This document shows, in pieces, positions 52,132 to 60,125 of a stretch of 64,000 nucleotides of DNA. Positions within the stretch are counted from its first letter, which is position 1. Each line of letters starts with the position of its first letter. Location of the stretch: NCBI GenBank assembly GCA_903907865.1, contig CAIVPR010000078.1:186001-250000 (forward strand), in the 5' to 3' direction. Both the position numbers and the translations under genes were made by a program. The stretch is from an uncultured Acidobacteriia bacterium. Lineage in GTDB: Bacteria; Acidobacteriota; Terriglobia; Bryobacterales; Bryobacteraceae. Under the pieces are notes generated by a model. The model was not told the origin of the DNA, searched no databases, and worked only from the letters and a program-made list of their open reading frames with translations.

Positions 52132-53874
52132 ATGAAAGGTTTTAGCATCAAGCTTTTCGGCATCACTGGTGCCGCAATGATGTTCAGCAGCTTGGCATTC
52201 GGCCAGGCCACCTGCGCGACCGCCATCACCCCGACCACGGTCAACTTCATTCGGGCGGAAGGCCAGACTGAATTGCTTCCCACGTTCACGTTTAGCTGCA
52301 CATCCGGCGCGCCTGCCACGTTGTCCGTCCAGTTCTACCTGTCGCCCTCGGTGACCATCACCAGCACGGCCGTGAACACCACCACAAGCGAAATCAACCT
52401 GTCCTCGACTGGCGCAACGACCGCGGCTGCTCTCGCCGTTCCGGCCAACGCCAGCACGGTGAACGGTTCCAGCTTCACCATCGGCGGCATCGCGGTGGCG
52501 GCCGGTACCACCACCTACACCGTCTCCAATGTCCGTGTGAATGCCACCAGCATCCCATCCCCAAACGGTGGGGCCCCGGTCGGAATCACCATTCAAGGCT
52601 TCGCGTCGGGCACCGGTGTCACGCCGGGCGCGATCAGTGCCGGCGGTGGAGCCCCCGTTCTCGCCTATGTCTCCAACGGCCTCCAGGCGACTACCGTGTG
52701 GGGTGATGCCGCAACCTCGGGTCAGCAGAACAAGATCCAAAGCGCCCAGACCGGAACCCCCGGCAGCTTCTCCTACTCTAGCTCCTTCGGCGTGTGCGGC
52801 TCGCTCAACAACAGTGGATCTTCCAGCGCCGCTCCGTCATTTGTCGTGAAGTTTGCCGAGAATTTCTCAAACGCCTTCAAGACGCTTGCCGACGAGGCTG
52901 CAGGTGCGACGCTTCCTGAGACCGCCACCTCGCTTAATTCCGGCACGCGGCTTAAGATTGCTCTGAGCAATGTTCCTGCGGGCTTGAGTGTCTACGCCCC
53001 GATCACGGTTACCAACGGTACCCTGACCCTTACCGGCCAGATCTCGGAAACTGCCAAGACGAACAGCACCTCCAACAACCAAACCCCGGTGACCACGCCC
53101 GCTCAGCTTAAGATCGGCACTCTCACCCAAGGTGCCAACAGCTACCAGGACGTTGCTTCCAGCGGCGTCTACCAGGTTCCTGTCACCAACGGCACTGCCA
53201 CAATCATCTATGAGGTTACTGCCGAGTCGACTGGCGCTTCCGAACTCGCCAACGTCCCGGTCTACCTGCAGGCTGGCACTGCCGCGATCACGGCGGGCTC
53301 TCCCGCTCTGACCGTAGCCGCTAGCTTTGCAACGGCTAACCCCGTGACCTCGGTTCCGAGCTTCGCGCTTGGTACCTCCACCACCTCGGTTACGCTCCTC
53401 TCGTTCACGCAGTGCACCACGAGCCTCCTCTTCCCGTTTGTCAGCAATGCCAACGGGTTTGAGACAGGTTTCGCAATCTCCAACACGACCATCAGCGCTT
53501 CCCCGACTGGCTTCGCCAACACTGGCGTGAAGCAGAGCGGCAACGCCCAGTCCGGCACCTGCACTCTGGCACTTTACGGACAGAGTGTGGCTGGTCAGAC
53601 GCCGATCATTGTAGCGGCTCCCAACACGAACGAAAATGGCCAGGCAGCATATAACCCTTCCGAAGCCTATTCCTTCACGCTCACCTCGGCCCTCCCCGCT
53701 ACCGCCCCAGCCTTCACCGGCTTCGCGATTGCCCAGTGCAACTTCCAGTATGCGCACGGCTTCGCCTACATCACCTACGGTGGTCTCGGCACGCCGAACG
53801 CGGTTGCCATGGGTTACTTGGCTGAAGTGCTCACCGGTCGTGGCACGAACAGCGCTGAAGGCGTCTCGTTCTAA
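52132..53874 (+). CDS. large secreted protein of unknown function, paralogue of the 45587 protein
   Basis: 580 residues with a signal peptide (KLFGITGAAMMFSSLAFGQ). The Thr/Ser/Ala-rich body is beta-like, with low-complexity composition typical of surface proteins. Modules recall the 45587 protein: FVVKFAENFSNAFKTLADEA followed by GTRLKIALSNVPAGLSVYAP, and IIYEVTAESTGASELANVPV (compare YEVLDGNTNLKEIAQIP). Near the end, SLLFPFVSNANGFETGFAIS is a signature of Acidobacteriota exported proteins, and cysteines CNFQY and CTLALYG may pair. It has its own promoter region and ends at a strong terminator, so it is probably highly expressed. The function is not known. Confidence 0.82.
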   Translation: MKGFSIKLFGITGAAMMFSSLAFGQATCATAITPTTVNFIRAEGQTELLPTFTFSCTSGAPATLSVQFYLSPSVTITSTAVNTTTSEINLSSTGATTAAALAVPANASTVNGSSFTIGGIAVAAGTTTYTVSNVRVNATSIPSPNGGAPVGITIQGFASGTGVTPGAISAGGGAPVLAYVSNGLQATTVWGDAATSGQQNKIQSAQTGTPGSFSYSSSFGVCGSLNNSGSSSAAPSFVVKFAENFSNAFKTLADEAAGATLPETATSLNSGTRLKIALSNVPAGLSVYAPITVTNGTLTLTGQISETAKTNSTSNNQTPVTTPAQLKIGTLTQGANSYQDVASSGVYQVPVTNGTATIIYEVTAESTGASELANVPVYLQAGTAAITAGSPALTVAASFATANPVTSVPSFALGTSTTSVTLLSFTQCTTSLLFPFVSNANGFETGFAISNTTISASPTGFANTGVKQSGNAQSGTCTLALYGQSVAGQTPIIVAAPNTNENGQAAYNPSEAYSFTLTSALPATAPAFTGFAIAQCNFQYAHGFAYITYGGLGTPNAVAMGYLAEVLTGRGTNSAEGVSF

Positions 53875-53899
53875 CCATCCTTCAACACCAACCCAAAAG

Positions 53900-53927
53900 G
53901 GGGGAGGGCTTCGGCCCTCCCCCTTTT
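53900..53927 (+). terminator. rho-independent terminator after the 52132 gene
   Basis: A 10-bp GC stem (53900-53909 with 53914-53923), TTCG loop at 53910-53913, an AAAA tract before and TTTT (53924-53927) after. Same design as the terminator at 36885. Confidence 0.93.
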
Positions 53928-53938
53928 GTATTTCCACC

Positions 53939-54709
53939 ATGCACCTAACCGCCATCACCCGCACCGTCAGTTCCTCCCTCGCAAACTGCGAACTTACCTG
54001 GCTCCCCCGCGTCCCCATCGACGCAGCCCTCGCCCACCAACAACACCTCGCCTACGAGCTCTCCCTCCAAGACCTCGGAGCCGCCGTCCTCTCACTCCCA
54101 GCCCTACCCGACTTCCCTGATTCCGTCTTCGTAGAAGACCCTGCCCTCATCCTTGATGAAATCGCCGTCATTACCACCATGGGCTGCGAGAGCCGACGCG
54201 GCGAACGTCCCACCTTGGCCGAAGCGATCGCCCGATTCCGCCCCGTCCTCCACATGCGGCCACCCGGCATACTCGAAGGAGGCGACGTCCTCCGCATCGA
54301 CCGCGACCTGCACGTCGGCCTCTCCAACCGCACCGACCAAGCCGGAATCGAAGAACTGGCTTTGATTTTGCGCCCCTACGGCTACCGCGTCCACCCCGTG
54401 GAGCTCCGCAACTGCCTCCACCTCAAATCCGCCGTCTCCAACATCGGCGACGACACCCTCCTGATCAACCGCGACTGGGTGGACCCCGCCTATTTCCCCG
54501 GCCACCGCCGAATCGACGTAGCCCCCGACGAACCTTCCGCCGCCAACGCACTCCGCGTCAACGACACAGTCATTATGCCCTCGGCCTTCCCCCAAACCGC
54601 CAACAAACTCCGCGCCGCCGGTTTCCAAGTCCGCGAACTGGACCTTTCCGAGCTCCTCAAGGCCGAAAGTGGCGTCACCTGCTCCAGCCTGCTATTCCAA
54701 GCCCCCTGA
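53939..54709 (+). CDS. ddaH: dimethylarginine dimethylaminohydrolase-like enzyme
   Basis: 256 residues, the usual DDAH length. The pentein-fold landmarks are present: FPDSVFVEDPALILDEIAVI (substrate-guanidine Asp/Glu), RPPGILEGGDVLRIDRDLHV with the catalytic-region His, LSNRTDQAGIEEL, CLHLKSAVSNIGDDTLLIN (conserved His) and the C-terminal nucleophile GVTCSSLLF. DDAH hydrolyses methylated arginines to citrulline and methylamines; bacterial members may also act on arginine or other guanidines. Start at 53939 is just after the terminator, so a promoter must lie in the short gap or the terminator leaks. Confidence 0.9.
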   Translation: MHLTAITRTVSSSLANCELTWLPRVPIDAALAHQQHLAYELSLQDLGAAVLSLPALPDFPDSVFVEDPALILDEIAVITTMGCESRRGERPTLAEAIARFRPVLHMRPPGILEGGDVLRIDRDLHVGLSNRTDQAGIEELALILRPYGYRVHPVELRNCLHLKSAVSNIGDDTLLINRDWVDPAYFPGHRRIDVAPDEPSAANALRVNDTVIMPSAFPQTANKLRAAGFQVRELDLSELLKAESGVTCSSLLFQAP

Positions 54710-54711
54710 AT

Positions 54712-55740
54712 CTAATTCCCCACATACCGCGAATACAAACTCCGCGCAACCCCCACATCCTGCGTCCCCTTGACAATCGCCCGGCCATCCGGAAACACGG
54801 TAATCTCAAACTCCCCTTCCTCCAACCTCAGCGCGAACTCGTTGACCCGCACCTTCCCCACCGCCTCCAACCGCAGTGCCAACGCCGCCAAATCCAAAGG
54901 CCGCCGCCGCTCATGGATCTGCACCGCATTCCGCCCGCACAAACTCACCGGAGCCCGCTTCTTCCCCTCCAAATACGCAAATTCCCTCCGACCGCACGTC
55001 GGACAATCAGCATCCCGACCCGGCATCGACGTCTCCCGCACCGGCCCGTTCCACAGATCCGCCGTGAAGATCTTCCGTCGAACCTGATCCCGCCGCCCCC
55101 CCAAAATCTTCAACGCCTCCATAGCCTGAATCGACCCGACCACGCTCGTGATCGGCCCCATCACCCCCGCCGTCTCGCAGGTCGGCTGCGCCCCCGAGGG
55201 CGGCTCCGGATAGATGCACCGGAAGCACGCCGAATCATCGCCGGGTAACGCCGGCAGTATCGGCATCGCGATCCCGTAAGCCCCCACCGCCGCCCCATAA
55301 ATCCACGGCACCCCCTCCCTCACCGCGAAATCGTTCACCAGCAACCGCGTCTCGAAGTTGTCCGTGGCATCCAAGATCACGTCGACGCCCCCCAACAGCT
55401 CCTCCGCATTCTCCGGATTCAAATCGGAGACGAACGCCTCGACCCGGACACCCGAATTCGCCTCCAGCAAATGCCGGCGCGCGGCCTCCGCCTTGGGCAG
55501 CCCCGCCAGGGCATCCGCCTCCGTATAGAGGATCTGGCGCTGCAGGTTGCTCTCCTCCACGTAGTCGCGGTCCACCAGCCGCAGCATCCCGATCCCTGCC
55601 CGGACGAGCAACCCCGCCTGCACGGTCCCAAGCGCCCCGCAGCCCACGATCACCGCCGACCCGCCTCCGAGCCGTTCCTGCCCCGCAACTCCAAACGGCG
55701 TGTAACGCGTCTGCCTGCTATAACGTTCCAGAATTGACAT
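54712..55740 (-). CDS. ThiF/MoeB-type adenylyltransferase
   Basis: 342 residues from the ATG at 55740. E1-like motifs are ordered: RYSRQTRYTPFGVAGQERLG, the ATP loop VIVGCGALGTVQAGLLVRAG, LRLVDRDYVEESNLQRQILY, DATDNFETRLLVNDFA, then TCETAGVMGPITSVVGSIQA with the catalytic Cys. Two zinc pairs are seen, CFRCIYPEPP and DCPTCG. A C-terminal tail of about 85 residues follows (SLCGRNAVQIHERRRPLDLA ... ITVFPDGRAIVKGTQD), known in thiamine/molybdopterin versions. It activates a ThiS/MoaD-like sulfur carrier. Whether ThiF or MoeB cannot be decided. Its start overlaps the divergent TIGR03435 start. Confidence 0.92.
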   Translation of the reverse strand: MSILERYSRQTRYTPFGVAGQERLGGGSAVIVGCGALGTVQAGLLVRAGIGMLRLVDRDYVEESNLQRQILYTEADALAGLPKAEAARRHLLEANSGVRVEAFVSDLNPENAEELLGGVDVILDATDNFETRLLVNDFAVREGVPWIYGAAVGAYGIAMPILPALPGDDSACFRCIYPEPPSGAQPTCETAGVMGPITSVVGSIQAMEALKILGGRRDQVRRKIFTADLWNGPVRETSMPGRDADCPTCGRREFAYLEGKKRAPVSLCGRNAVQIHERRRPLDLAALALRLEAVGKVRVNEFALRLEEGEFEITVFPDGRAIVKGTQDVGVARSLYSRYVGN

Positions 55741-56509
55741 GCTTCGCGCACATGGTAACAAACAGCTTGCTTGCATATTCGCGTTCTGCTCCTTCGCCGC
55801 CTACGCGCAGGAGTTCGAGGTCGCCGAGATCCACCGCAGCCAACCGGGCGCCAAGCCCGATTTCAATCTCCAGAACGGGCGCGTCAAGATCCAAGGCGTC
55901 CCGCTCAAGATCTTGGTCACGACTGCCTGGAGCGCCGAGGACGACATGATCTCTGGCGCTCCCGCATGGCTCGCCTCCGACACGTTCGACCTTGTCGCCA
56001 AGTCCGCCCCCGACACGACCGATGCCAACCTGAAACTGATGCTGCGCGCCCTCCTCGCCGACCGATTCAAACTCGCCGTCCACATGGAAGAGAAAGTGGT
56101 GCCCGTCTACGCCCTTTCCATCGGCAAACGCGGGCCAAGGCTGGTGGAAACAACTAGCAAAGACCCCGACGGCCAGTGCAAGCGCAACGTCGTCGACGGC
56201 ATCCGCACCTTCACCTGCACCAACATGAGCATGGCCGACCTTGCCGACTGGCTCCCCGACAACGCCAAAGCCTACCTGGACCACCCCGTGGTCGACCTCA
56301 CCGGCCTCACAGGCCACTACGATTTCACCCTCCAGTGGACCGGCCGCGGAGTCCTGAACGGAACGGCCACACCCGGGGCCGTTCCGGCGGGCGGCCTAAC
56401 CGTTTTCGACGCGCTCAACAAACAACTGGGCCTCGACCTCGCGCCGAAAAAGCATCCGCTGCCCCTCGTCGTTATCGACCACATCGAGCGCATACCTACC
56501 GCAAACTAG
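55739..56509 (+). CDS. TIGR03435 family protein
   Basis: 256 residues with a signal (NKQLACIFAFCSFAAYAQ) and family motifs: EFEVAEIHRSQPGAKPDFNL, IQGVPLKILVTTAW, WLASDTFDLVAKSAPDTTDA, MLRALLADRFKLAVHMEEK, GKRGPRLVE, MADLADWLPD, VVDLTGLTGHYDFTLQW and KQLGLDLAPKKHPLPLVVID. This follows the full family pattern more closely than the 3446 copy. The start codon ATG at 55739 shares two bases with the start codon of the opposite-strand ThiF/MoeB gene, so its promoter must lie inside that gene. Confidence 0.92.
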   Translation: MLRAHGNKQLACIFAFCSFAAYAQEFEVAEIHRSQPGAKPDFNLQNGRVKIQGVPLKILVTTAWSAEDDMISGAPAWLASDTFDLVAKSAPDTTDANLKLMLRALLADRFKLAVHMEEKVVPVYALSIGKRGPRLVETTSKDPDGQCKRNVVDGIRTFTCTNMSMADLADWLPDNAKAYLDHPVVDLTGLTGHYDFTLQWTGRGVLNGTATPGAVPAGGLTVFDALNKQLGLDLAPKKHPLPLVVIDHIERIPTAN

Positions 56510-56541
56510 CGGACGTTTCTGGGACCCCAATTCTTGGTAAG

Positions 56542-59514
56542 ATGGATCAGTTGCGGCACCGCCAAGTATTGAGCGTTTTCGCCGTCTGTCTGCATCTCGC
56601 CTCGGCGCGGGCGCAGGAGTTGCCCCCGGCGTCTGCCCAGAATCTGGACGGCAAACGAATCGCTTCCATCACCTTCGACCCGGCACGCCAACCTCTCGAG
56701 CTGAGCGAGATCCGCGAAATCTTGCCCCTGAAGCCCGACGACCTCTACCGTCCCGCAGCCGTCCGCCGCGCTATTGAGCGCCTCTACGCCACCGGTCGTT
56801 ACCGCGACATTCAAGTCGACGCCACGCCCGTTGCCGATCGCGTCGCCCTGCGCTTCATCACCACGAACAGTTGGTTCACCGGACACGTCTCGGTGGAGGG
56901 CTCCTTGTCCGATCCCCCGTCGCACGAACAACTGGCTGGAGCGGCCGGACTCGAACTCGGCCTCCCGTACGACCCCGCCCAGGTCACGGCTGGCGAGGAG
57001 AACCTTCGCCGCATGCTCCTCGCCAACGGCTATCTCAACGCCACCGTCAGCCACCGCGAGGAGCCTGACACCACATGGCAACAGATCAACGTCGTGTATC
57101 TGGTCAACTCGGGCAAGCGGATCAAATACAAGACACCCGAATTCAAAGGCGACATGTCGGTGCTTTCCGCCCACGACGCCACCCGCGCCACCGGATGGCC
57201 CCGTTTCCTCGTGCCCGGCTATCGCGGCATCACGCAAAACCGCACACGCACCGGCGTCGACAACATCCGGGCCAAGTATCAGACTGCAAACCGCCTGAAG
57301 GCCACCGTCACCTTGGACGGAATCCGGCCTGACGGGACCCCTCTGCTCACTGTCGACCCCGGCTCCATCGTCGAAGTCCATGCGGAAGGGGCCAAGGTCA
57401 GCCGCTCCACACTCAAGCAACACGTGCCGATTTTCGAGGAGCGCACCGTTGACGCCGACCTCCTCGCGGAAGGTGCAAACAACCTCCGCGACTACTTCCA
57501 AGCCCGCGGCTACTTCGAGGCCGAGGTTGAAGCGGCAGATCCCGAAACCCGCGACGGCAAGACCGTCCTAACCTATACGATCAACCTCGGCCAACGCCAC
57601 CGTCTCGCGCACGTCGAAGTGCAGGGCAACCGGTATTTCAACACGCAGACCATCCGCGAACGCCTCTTCCTCGTCCCCGCCTCGTTCGACCTCCGCCTCG
57701 GTCGTTACAGCGAGGCCCTCCGCCGCCGCGACGAGCAGGCCATCGCCGAACTCTACCGCTCCAACGGTTTCAGCAATGTAAAGGTCACCTCCCGCACCGA
57801 GGACGATTACAACGGCAAGAACGGCGACGTCGCCGCCTTTTTCATGATTGAAGAGGGGCCCCAGCTCCGCGTCTCCTCCCTGCGCATCGAGGGTGCCAAC
57901 AAGCTCGACCTCTCCCGTACCGCGAGCACGCTAAGTTCTCAACAAGGACAGGTGTTTTCCGAGTTCAACATCGCAGCCGACCGCGAAACCGTCATCCAAG
58001 CCTACGGTGCCGCCGGCTTTGCGGGCGTCACCTTCGAGTGGGAGTCCTCTCCCGGTGCCACGCCGAACACGGTGGACCTCAAGTTTGTCATCGGTGAAGG
58101 CGAACGCCAAACCGTCCGCGACGTCGCAGTCACCGGTTTCAGCACCACAAGCGCGAAATTGGTGCAGAAGCAGATCGGGCTCAGGGCGGGCGACCCCCTG
58201 TCCCCCGCCGCCATGGCCGAAACGCAACGCCGACTCTACGATCTCGGCATCTTCGCCCGCGTCAACATGGCCGTCCAGAACCCCGACGGGGACGAGCGCA
58301 CCCGCACCGTTCTTTACGACCTGGATGAAGCCAGCCGCTACTCGCTCACCGGTGGATTCGGCGCGGAATTCGCGCGTATTGGCGGCAGCGCTGCGGTCTC
58401 GGATCTGTCGGACCCCGGCGGGGCGGCCGGCTTCAGCCCACGCGTCTCCCTCGACCTCGCCCGCTTGAACTTCCTCGGACGTGGCCAGACCGTAAGCCTC
58501 CAAACTCGGCTCTCCACCCTGCAGCGCCGCGCCGCCATCAGCTACTTTCTGCCGCGCGTTTTCGGCCTCACCAAATTCGACGCCAACGTTTCGCTCTTCT
58601 ACGACGACACCCACGACGTCAAAACCTTCCGATCCAAGCGCGAGGAGTTCTCGGCCCAGTTCGTCCAGCACGAGTCGAAGTCGATCACCATGTTCTACCG
58701 CTTCAACTACCGGAACGTCGGGGTGTCCAACCTCAAGATCGACCCGCTGCTGCTGCCCCGGTTGGCACAATCAGTCCGCGTCGGAGTTGCAGCCTTCAAC
58801 TTGGTGCAAGACCGGCGCGACGACCCTACAGACCCCCACAAAGGGGTCTACAACACCATCGACGTGGGCTTGGCCGCCCGCGCCTTCGGCTCGCAGACCA
58901 GTTTCGTCCGCATCCTCGGAAGGAACGCGACGTACTACCGTCTCACCGACAAGCTGACCCTCGCACGCGAAACCCAGTTCGGCATCCAACCCGCCTTCAC
59001 CAATTCCAACGCGGGCGACGCGACAGACCCCATTCCGTTGCCCGAGCGATACTACGGAGGTGGTGGCAGTGGCCTCCGGGCGTTCCCTGAAAACCAGGCT
59101 GGCCCCCGCGACTTGTTGACTGGCTTCCCGCTCGGCGGCTCGGCGCTCTTCTTCAACAACATCGAATTGCGGTTTCCTCTCTACGGATCGAACATCAACG
59201 GCGTGGTGTTCGAGGACGCGGGCAACATCTATACCAGTCTTGGAAAGATGTCGTTGCGCACCGAACAACACTCCCTTGCCGACTTCAACTACATGGTCCA
59301 CGCGGCAGGCTTCGGCGTACGCTACCGGACGCCGGTCGGGCCGCTGCGTTTCGACTTTGCCTACAGCATCAATCCACCCAGGTACAATGGCTTTCCGGGC
59401 AGCTACGCCCAGCTAGTGGCGTGCTCGGCCGTGGGAGCGGCAACGCCCTGCCAAGCGTCGATCCAGCAGATCAGCCACTTCCAGTTCTTCTTCTCGATAG
59501 GGCAGGCGTTCTGA
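56542..59514 (+). CDS. Omp85 outer-membrane protein (BamA/TamA-like)
   Basis: About 990 residues from the ATG at 56542, or 987 from a TTG at 56551 that sits 7 bases after TAAGAT. Signal (VLSVFAVCLHLASARAQ), then POTRA-type domains (RIASITFDPARQPLELSEIR; VEVQGNRYFNTQTIRERLFL near 370; LRVSSLRIEGANKLDLSRTA; VRDVAVTGFSTTSAKLVQKQ), and a C-terminal barrel with GGGGSGLRAFPENQAGP (lid-lock-like VRGY region) ending FFSIGQAF. Omp85 proteins insert barrels or export folded domains. The tamB gene downstream favours a TamA role, but more POTRA units than TamA (three) are visible, so a BamA-like identity is possible. Stop and next start overlap (TGATG). Confidence 0.9.
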   Translation: MDQLRHRQVLSVFAVCLHLASARAQELPPASAQNLDGKRIASITFDPARQPLELSEIREILPLKPDDLYRPAAVRRAIERLYATGRYRDIQVDATPVADRVALRFITTNSWFTGHVSVEGSLSDPPSHEQLAGAAGLELGLPYDPAQVTAGEENLRRMLLANGYLNATVSHREEPDTTWQQINVVYLVNSGKRIKYKTPEFKGDMSVLSAHDATRATGWPRFLVPGYRGITQNRTRTGVDNIRAKYQTANRLKATVTLDGIRPDGTPLLTVDPGSIVEVHAEGAKVSRSTLKQHVPIFEERTVDADLLAEGANNLRDYFQARGYFEAEVEAADPETRDGKTVLTYTINLGQRHRLAHVEVQGNRYFNTQTIRERLFLVPASFDLRLGRYSEALRRRDEQAIAELYRSNGFSNVKVTSRTEDDYNGKNGDVAAFFMIEEGPQLRVSSLRIEGANKLDLSRTASTLSSQQGQVFSEFNIAADRETVIQAYGAAGFAGVTFEWESSPGATPNTVDLKFVIGEGERQTVRDVAVTGFSTTSAKLVQKQIGLRAGDPLSPAAMAETQRRLYDLGIFARVNMAVQNPDGDERTRTVLYDLDEASRYSLTGGFGAEFARIGGSAAVSDLSDPGGAAGFSPRVSLDLARLNFLGRGQTVSLQTRLSTLQRRAAISYFLPRVFGLTKFDANVSLFYDDTHDVKTFRSKREEFSAQFVQHESKSITMFYRFNYRNVGVSNLKIDPLLLPRLAQSVRVGVAAFNLVQDRRDDPTDPHKGVYNTIDVGLAARAFGSQTSFVRILGRNATYYRLTDKLTLARETQFGIQPAFTNSNAGDATDPIPLPERYYGGGGSGLRAFPENQAGPRDLLTGFPLGGSALFFNNIELRFPLYGSNINGVVFEDAGNIYTSLGKMSLRTEQHSLADFNYMVHAAGFGVRYRTPVGPLRFDFAYSINPPRYNGFPGSYAQLVACSAVGAATPCQASIQQISHFQFFFSIGQAF

Positions 59515-60125
59515 TGCGAGTAACCGGCCTTGTTTTGTTGGCTGCGATCTACGCAAACGCCGAGATTGTCGACCGGGTCGCTGTTTCCTGCGGGAGGCGT
59601 GCCATCACTGACACCGCGATCACACTCCGGATCCGACTCACGGCATTCCAGAACGGCATGCCCGTCCAAGTGAGCGAGGCCGCCCGCCGCGAAGCCGCAC
59701 AACTGCTGATCGACCAGACCCTCATCGAAGTCGAAATGGGCATCGGCCACTATCGCGCAATGACCACCGAGCGACGTCAGCAGCTTCTGCAGGAGTGGGA
59801 GAAGGAGCACCGGAACTTAGCCAAGCTCCCGGAATACGCCCTCACCGCTGAAGAGTTGGAGCAGGATCTTGCCCGCCAGGAAGACCTCCTCAATTTCCTG
59901 AACATCCGCTTCCGACCCGCTGTACAGGTTTCGGATGAAGAGGTGCGCCGCTACTTCGAGAAGAACATCCGCCCAGCCGCGGGCCCGAACGCCACTTTGG
60001 CCGAGTACCGGGCTCGCATCGAGCAGCTCCTCGTGAGCCAGCGAGCCGATATCGATCTGGAGGCGTGGCTGCGCGAACAGCGCAAGCGCACTCTGATCGA
60101 ATACATCGAAAAGGAGCTTCAGTGA
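59514..60125 (+). CDS. periplasmic SurA/PpiC-N-like chaperone
   Basis: 203 residues; the ATG overlaps the Omp85 stop by one base. A signal (MRVTGLVLLAAIYANAEI) leads into VDRVAVSCGRRAITDTAITL, a helical N-domain (REAAQLLIDQTLIEVEMGIG) and VSDEEVRRYFEKNIRP, as in the SurA N-terminal chaperone region. A PPIase parvulin domain is absent; the C-terminus is helical (LEAWLREQRKRTLIEYIEKE). A role in escorting outer-membrane proteins to the adjacent Omp85 is inferred from context. The stop overlaps the GTG start of tamB. Confidence 0.8.
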   Translation: MRVTGLVLLAAIYANAEIVDRVAVSCGRRAITDTAITLRIRLTAFQNGMPVQVSEAARREAAQLLIDQTLIEVEMGIGHYRAMTTERRQQLLQEWEKEHRNLAKLPEYALTAEELEQDLARQEDLLNFLNIRFRPAVQVSDEEVRRYFEKNIRPAAGPNATLAEYRARIEQLLVSQRADIDLEAWLREQRKRTLIEYIEKELQ

